From an uncultured Acidobacteriota bacterium (lineage in GTDB: Bacteria; Acidobacteriota; Vicinamibacteria; Fen-336): a DNA stretch of 48,884 nucleotides. Under the pieces are notes generated by a model, which had not been told where the DNA came from, searched no databases, and saw nothing but the letters and a program-made list of their open reading frames with translations. The DNA lies in assembly GCA_902826455.1 (NCBI GenBank), contig CADEEV010000009.1:77186-126069 (forward strand), read 5' to 3'. The position numbers were made by a program, and so were the translations under genes. Positions 45,213 through 48,884 of the stretch are shown piece by piece. The first letter of the stretch is position 1. Each line of letters starts with the position of its first letter.

Positions 45213-46276
45213 GAGGTGGGCTCCAGGGTTAGAGACAGCTGCGCCGCCGCGGCGGCCTTCAGCACCTTGCGGGTGAGCGAGGAGGTGGGGAACGTGCCGA
45301 GCTCCGCGGGCGCCGCCCAGCGCAGCCGCTCGGGGTCTTCGGCGGGGACGCGGCTGAGGCGGCTCTTGTAGGCCTCGACGCGGATCCGCCGGAACGTGAT
45401 CGCGTGGCGGGCACGGGCCACCAGCGGCCCGGGCTCGATCTCGAGGCCATGGCGTTCCCGCACCTCGCGCACCAGGTCAGCATGGCCTTTCGACTCGAGG
45501 GACGTCTGTGGGATTTCCCACATCCGGCCCATCAGACGCCCTTCGGCCCGACGCACCAGGAGCACGCGGCCCTTGCGCTCGATGAGGGCCGCGGCCACGG
45601 TCACGTCGACGCTGGCCCGGCGCGCCTTGCTCTCGGGCAGCTCCTCCGTCAGGCCCTTGGCCCGCGCGACGCAGACCGTGCGCAGCGGGCAGGCCGGGCA
45701 CGCGGGGTTGCGCGGCGTGCAGATCGTGGCGCCCAGCTCCATCACGGCCTGGTTCCAGTCGCCGGGGTGGCCCCGGTCGAGGAGCTCCTCGGCCTTGTCG
45801 TAGAACGGCCCGTCGCTCTTCCACTTCGGGCCGCGCAACGCGAACAGCCGGGCGAGCACACGGCGCACGTTGCCGTCGACGACCGGCAGCGCGACGTCGT
45901 AGGCGATCGAGAGGATGGCGCTCGCCGTGTAGAGCCCGACGCCGGGGACGGAGAGCGCCGCCTCGAGGGTCTTCGGGAAGCGGCCGCCGTGATGGCTCAC
46001 CACGTGCTGGGCCCCGCGCCGCAGGTTGCGGGCGCGATGGTAGTAGCCGAGGCCCGACCAGGCCGCGAGGACTTCCTCCTCCTTGGCGGAAGCGAGGCGC
46101 TCGACCGCCGGGAAGCGCTGCAGGAAAGCCTCGTAGTACGGCGTCGCGGTCTTGACCGTGGTCTGCTGCAGCATGACCTCGGAGATCCAGATCGCGTACG
46201 GGTCGCGGGTGCTGCGCCAGGCGAGGTCGCGCTTGTTCCGGCGGTACCACTCGAGGAGCGGCGTCCCGTCGAACAC
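45209..46276 (-). CDS. mutY: A/G-specific adenine glycosylase
   Basis: 355 residues from GTG 46276, which has GAGG six bases upstream; CTG 46288, overlapping the murA stop as CTGA, is an alternative. Catalytic Glu sits in SEVMLQQTTVKT, the helix-hairpin-helix is VPGVGLYTASAI, the Asp is in VVDGNVRR, and the 4Fe-4S ligands are in CTPRNPACPACPLRTVC. A NUDIX-like C-terminal domain (VAAALIERKGRVLLVRR) recognises 8-oxoG. It removes adenine opposite 8-oxoguanine in DNA. Confidence 0.96.
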   Translation of the reverse strand: MFDGTPLLEWYRRNKRDLAWRSTRDPYAIWISEVMLQQTTVKTATPYYEAFLQRFPAVERLASAKEEEVLAAWSGLGYYHRARNLRRGAQHVVSHHGGRFPKTLEAALSVPGVGLYTASAILSIAYDVALPVVDGNVRRVLARLFALRGPKWKSDGPFYDKAEELLDRGHPGDWNQAVMELGATICTPRNPACPACPLRTVCVARAKGLTEELPESKARRASVDVTVAAALIERKGRVLLVRRAEGRLMGRMWEIPQTSLESKGHADLVREVRERHGLEIEPGPLVARARHAITFRRIRVEAYKSRLSRVPAEDPERLRWAAPAELGTFPTSSLTRKVLKAAAAAQLSLTLEPTS

Positions 46277-46284
46277 GCTCGGCC

Positions 46285-47538
46285 TCAGGTCAGCCGTTCG
46301 ATGTCGGCGCCGAGGCCGCGCAGCTTCTCGTCGATGCGGTAGTAGCCGCGGTCGAGGTGGTAGACCCGGTCGATGATCGTCTCGCCGCCGGCCGCGAGGC
46401 CGGCGAGGACGAGGGAGGCCGAGGCCCGCAGGTCGGTGGCCATGACCTGGGCGCCCGACAAGGCCGTCGGTCCGCTCACGATCGCGACGCGGCCGTTCTC
46501 CGCGATGCTCGCGCCCATGCGGCTCAGCTCGGCCACGTGCATGAAGCGGTTCTCGAAGATCGACTCCGTGATCGTGCTGGTCCCGGTGGCCTGGGTCATC
46601 AGGGTCATGAACTGCGCCTGCATGTCGGTGGGGAAGCCGGGATGGGGCTGGGTCGTGACGTTCGCGGGCCGGATGACCCGGGGAGCCCGTATGCGCAGGT
46701 TGTCGGGGCCCTCCTCGACGCGCACGCCGATCTCGCGGAACTTGTCGAGCACCGCCCGGAGGTGCTGAGGCCGGCAGGCGCGGATCTCGATCTCGCCGCC
46801 GGCGATCGCGCAGGCCGCGACGAACGTGCCCGTCTCGATGCGGTCGGGGATCACGGAGTGGCTGGCGCCATGCAGGCGCTCGACGCCCTCGACCCGGATC
46901 TCGGAGGTGCCGGCGCCGCTGACCTTGGCGCCCATGGCGTTCAGCATCTGCGCCAGGTCCTCGATCTCGGGCTCGCAGGCCGAGTTCTGGATCAGCGTCA
47001 CGCCCTCGGCCCGGGACGCGGCCATCATCACGTTCTCGGTGCCGGTCACGGTCACGGTGTCGAAGTAGATCTCGGCGCCGTGCAGGCGATCCGCCCGGGC
47101 CTCGACGTAGCCGTGCTCGACCGCGATCGTGGCGCCCATCTTCTCGAGGGCCATGAGGTGGAGGTTGATGGGCCGCGCGCCGATCGCGCAGCCGCCGGGC
47201 AGCGACACGCGCGCCTTGCCCTCGCGGGCGAGGAGCGGGCCGAGCACCAGCACCGAGGCGCGCATGGTCTTGACCAGGTCGTAGGGCGCCTCGACCGAGG
47301 TGAGACTGCCGGCCTTCACGTCGACGACGCCGCCCACCCGGAAGTCCACCTCGGCGCCCATGGCCGCGAGCACCCGGCCCATGGTCCGGATGTCGCGGAC
47401 CTCGGGCACGTTGCTGAGCCGCACCGGCTCGTCGGTGAGGAGGGCCGCGCAGAGGTCGGGGAGCGAGGCGTTCTTGGCGCCGGAGATGCGCACCGTGCCC
47501 TCGAGGGGACGGCCGCCCACCACGCGGATCTTGTCCAT
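46285..47538 (-). CDS. murA: UDP-N-acetylglucosamine 1-carboxyvinyltransferase
   Basis: 417 residues, the usual MurA length. [20 protein letters not shown] at the N-terminus and the loop [16 protein letters not shown], with catalytic Cys117, identify it. It transfers enolpyruvate to UDP-GlcNAc in the first committed step of peptidoglycan synthesis; Cys at this position implies sensitivity to fosfomycin-type inhibition in the family. The common RPxD reads RPIN here, a mild variant. Followed by mutY; divergent from the PotD-like lipoprotein across 56 bases. Confidence 0.97.
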   Translation of the reverse strand: MDKIRVVGGRPLEGTVRISGAKNASLPDLCAALLTDEPVRLSNVPEVRDIRTMGRVLAAMGAEVDFRVGGVVDVKAGSLTSVEAPYDLVKTMRASVLVLGPLLAREGKARVSLPGGCAIGARPINLHLMALEKMGATIAVEHGYVEARADRLHGAEIYFDTVTVTGTENVMMAASRAEGVTLIQNSACEPEIEDLAQMLNAMGAKVSGAGTSEIRVEGVERLHGASHSVIPDRIETGTFVAACAIAGGEIEIRACRPQHLRAVLDKFREIGVRVEEGPDNLRIRAPRVIRPANVTTQPHPGFPTDMQAQFMTLMTQATGTSTITESIFENRFMHVAELSRMGASIAENGRVAIVSGPTALSGAQVMATDLRASASLVLAGLAAGGETIIDRVYHLDRGYYRIDEKLRGLGADIERLT

Positions 47539-47547
47539 CGAGGGCCA

Positions 47548-47559
47548 AGTCTATATCCT
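47548..47559. promoter_or_regulatory. Overlapping divergent -10 boxes between murA and the PotD-like gene
   Basis: AGTCTATATCCT carries TATAGACT on the minus strand, nine bases before the murA ATG, and TATCCT on the plus strand upstream of the lipoprotein gene. The divergent spacer is only 56 bases, so the two promoters must overlap. The plus-strand gene has a normal leader with GGAGGG at 47584-47589; murA appears nearly leaderless. Confidence 0.4.
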
Positions 47560-47594
47560 TCGCCGAAATCTCACGGAAACTGCGGAGGGAAGCC

Positions 47595-48779
47595 ATGCGC
47601 ACCCCGATCCTCGCGAGCCTCGCCGTCCTGGCCCTCGTCGCGTGCGGCAAGGAGCCCGAGAAGCCCGCCGCGACGCCCGCCCCGAAAGGCGCGGCGCTCA
47701 AGGAGCTCGGCGCCCGGGAGGGCGCCCTCTCGATCATCGCCTGGGCCGGCTACGTCGAGCGCGGCGAGACCGACAAGGCCTACGACTGGGTGACGGGCTT
47801 CGAGAAGGACTCGGGCTGCAAGGTCTCGGTGAAGACCGCGGCCACGTCCGACGAGATGGTCGCGCTCATGAACCAGGGCGGCTTCGACCTCGCCACGGCC
47901 TCGGGCGACGCCAGCCTGCGCCTCGTGTCGGGCGGCCGCGTCCAGGAGATCAACACCTCCCTCGTGCCGAGCTGGTCGACGCTCGACCCGCGACTGCAGA
48001 ACGCGCCGTGGCACACGGTGGGCGGCAGGCACTACGGCGTGCCGTACCAGTGGGGCTCGAACCTGCTCGCCTACAACACGAAGGTGTTCGGCAAGACGCC
48101 GCCGGACTCGTGGAGCGTCGTGTTCGAGGAGACGAAGCTGCCCGACGGCAAGTCGAACAAGGGCCGCGTGCAGGCCTTCGACGGGCCGATCTACGTGGCC
48201 GATGCCGCGCTGTACCTCATGGCCCACAAGCCGGAGCTGGGCATCACCGATCCCTACGCCCTCGACCGCAAGCAGTTCGACGCCGCGATCGCGCTGCTGC
48301 AGGGACAGCGCAAGCTGGTGGGGCGCTACTGGCACGACGCGGCGGCGCAGGTCGACGACTTCGTGAACGAGGGCGTCGCGGCCTCGAGCTCGTGGCCGTT
48401 CCAGGTGAACCTGCTGAAGAGCAAGAAGGCGCCCATCGCGAGCGTCATCCCGAAGGAAGGCGCCACGGGCTGGGCCGACACGACGATGATGCACGTGGAC
48501 GCGCCGCACCCCAACTGCGCGTACGCGTGGCTCGACCACTCGATCCAGAAGAAGCCCCAGGGCGACCTCGCCGCCTGGTTCGGCTCGGTGCCGGTGGTGC
48601 TCGCCGCCTGCAAGGACAACGCGCTGCTGGGCGAGAAGGGCTGCGAGACGAACGGCCTCGGCAACTTCGAGAGCATCCGCTTCTGGCGCACGCCGGTGGC
48701 GGCCTGCGGCGTCGGCCGCGAGTGCGTGCCGTACAACGAGTGGGTCTCGAGCTACATCGCCGTGATCGGTGGGCGATAG
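47595..48779 (+). CDS. PotD-like ABC transporter substrate-binding lipoprotein
   Basis: 394 residues. A lipoprotein signal with lipobox LVAC is followed by an Ala/Pro spacer. The binding fold begins LSIIAWAGYVE and continues with CKVSVKTAATSDEMVALM, FDLATASGDAS, YGVPYQWGSNLLAYN, as in spermidine/putrescine-type binding proteins. The ligand cannot be named. The C-terminal third has four Cys, possibly disulfides. GGAGGG lies five bases before ATG 47595. The ATPase gene starts inside its last codons. Confidence 0.88.
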   Translation: MRTPILASLAVLALVACGKEPEKPAATPAPKGAALKELGAREGALSIIAWAGYVERGETDKAYDWVTGFEKDSGCKVSVKTAATSDEMVALMNQGGFDLATASGDASLRLVSGGRVQEINTSLVPSWSTLDPRLQNAPWHTVGGRHYGVPYQWGSNLLAYNTKVFGKTPPDSWSVVFEETKLPDGKSNKGRVQAFDGPIYVADAALYLMAHKPELGITDPYALDRKQFDAAIALLQGQRKLVGRYWHDAAAQVDDFVNEGVAASSSWPFQVNLLKSKKAPIASVIPKEGATGWADTTMMHVDAPHPNCAYAWLDHSIQKKPQGDLAAWFGSVPVVLAACKDNALLGEKGCETNGLGNFESIRFWRTPVAACGVGRECVPYNEWVSSYIAVIGGR

Positions 48780-48884
48780 CCCCGCGGCCGTCCGGCTGCG
48801 CGGCGTCGTGCGCCGCTTCGGCGATGTCGTGGCGGTGGACGGCGCGTCGCTCGAGGTCCGGGCGGGCGCGTTCTTCTCCATGCT
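48769..48884 (+). CDS. ABC transporter ATP-binding protein, PotA-like, cut by the window end
   Basis: GTG 48769 overlaps the end of the substrate-binding protein gene by 11 bases. The 38 visible residues (VRLRGVVRRFGDVVAVDG, ASLEVRAGAFFSML) are the beginning of a PotA-type ATPase just before the Walker A motif. With the preceding lipoprotein this should form a polyamine-type import operon; permease genes are expected to the right. Confidence 0.8.
   Translation, partial: MGDSPAAVRLRGVVRRFGDVVAVDGASLEVRAGAFFSM

Noticed and set aside
46276-46288. CTG 46288 as the mutY start
   Set aside because: Possible by the CTGA pattern, but GTG 46276 has a Shine-Dalgarno GAGG at good spacing and keeps the whole conserved domain.

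Overview
The window is a very GC-rich (about 70% by eye), gene-dense piece of a Gram-negative chromosome. It has outer-membrane biogenesis genes, lipoprotein processing (lgt, lspA), murA, several lipoboxes and signal peptides. The 'duplicated orphan' MacB/FtsX permease, the transmembrane Ser/Thr kinase with a pilin-like sensor and the GT-C-like membrane proteins suggest Acidobacteriota or a related high-GC lineage. This placement is an inference and no rRNA gene is present to settle it. There are no tRNA or rRNA genes, insertion sequences, CRISPR arrays or phage genes, and no gap between genes exceeds about 75 bases.

Layout. (1) 1-4385, plus strand: a GT-C-like membrane protein and an orphan permease. 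(2) 4395-20702, minus strand: an envelope-centred run read from ileS through lspA, lgt, an RluD-type pseudouridine synthase, a secreted multidomain protein, a NUDIX hydrolase, a 2016-residue fusion of TamB with a five-POTRA Omp85 (BamA/TamA-like) barrel, a DUF2007 protein, an alpha/beta hydrolase, a DUF488 protein and a CreD-like protein. (3) 20774-20971, plus strand: a small Cys-rich lipoprotein. (4) 20986-39727, minus strand: 30 consecutive genes with no gap above 43 bases and many 4-base XTGA stop/start overlaps. They include four DinB-type proteins, three GNAT acetyltransferases, hydrolases, a CPBP protease, a short YidC-like insertase and zinc-finger proteins. (5) 39802-42533, plus strand: a second GT-C-like protein and a GAF protein. 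(6) 42536-47538, minus strand: murA, mutY, a DUF1499 protein, a HIT protein and a transmembrane Ser/Thr kinase. (7) 47595-48884, plus strand: a PotD-like lipoprotein and the start of its ABC ATPase.

The most notable object is the TamB-Omp85 fusion (7480-13530). One polypeptide has an N-terminal inner-membrane anchor, the long periplasmic TamB lipid-transfer groove, five POTRA domains and an outer-membrane barrel ending in Phe. In most bacteria this machine is two proteins, TamB and TamA. It sits downstream of lspA and lgt, so lipoprotein maturation and inner-to-outer membrane transport may be co-expressed.

Other signals: a TfoX_N / signal peptide / hydrolase chimeric frame; two genes whose only sensible start is CTG inside a CTGA overlap; an rluD frame with no canonical start in front of its S4 domain; a kinase with a pilin-like outer domain; a hydrolase with Ala at the nucleophile position; and -10-like boxes 9-11 bases before start codons, suggesting leaderless transcripts.
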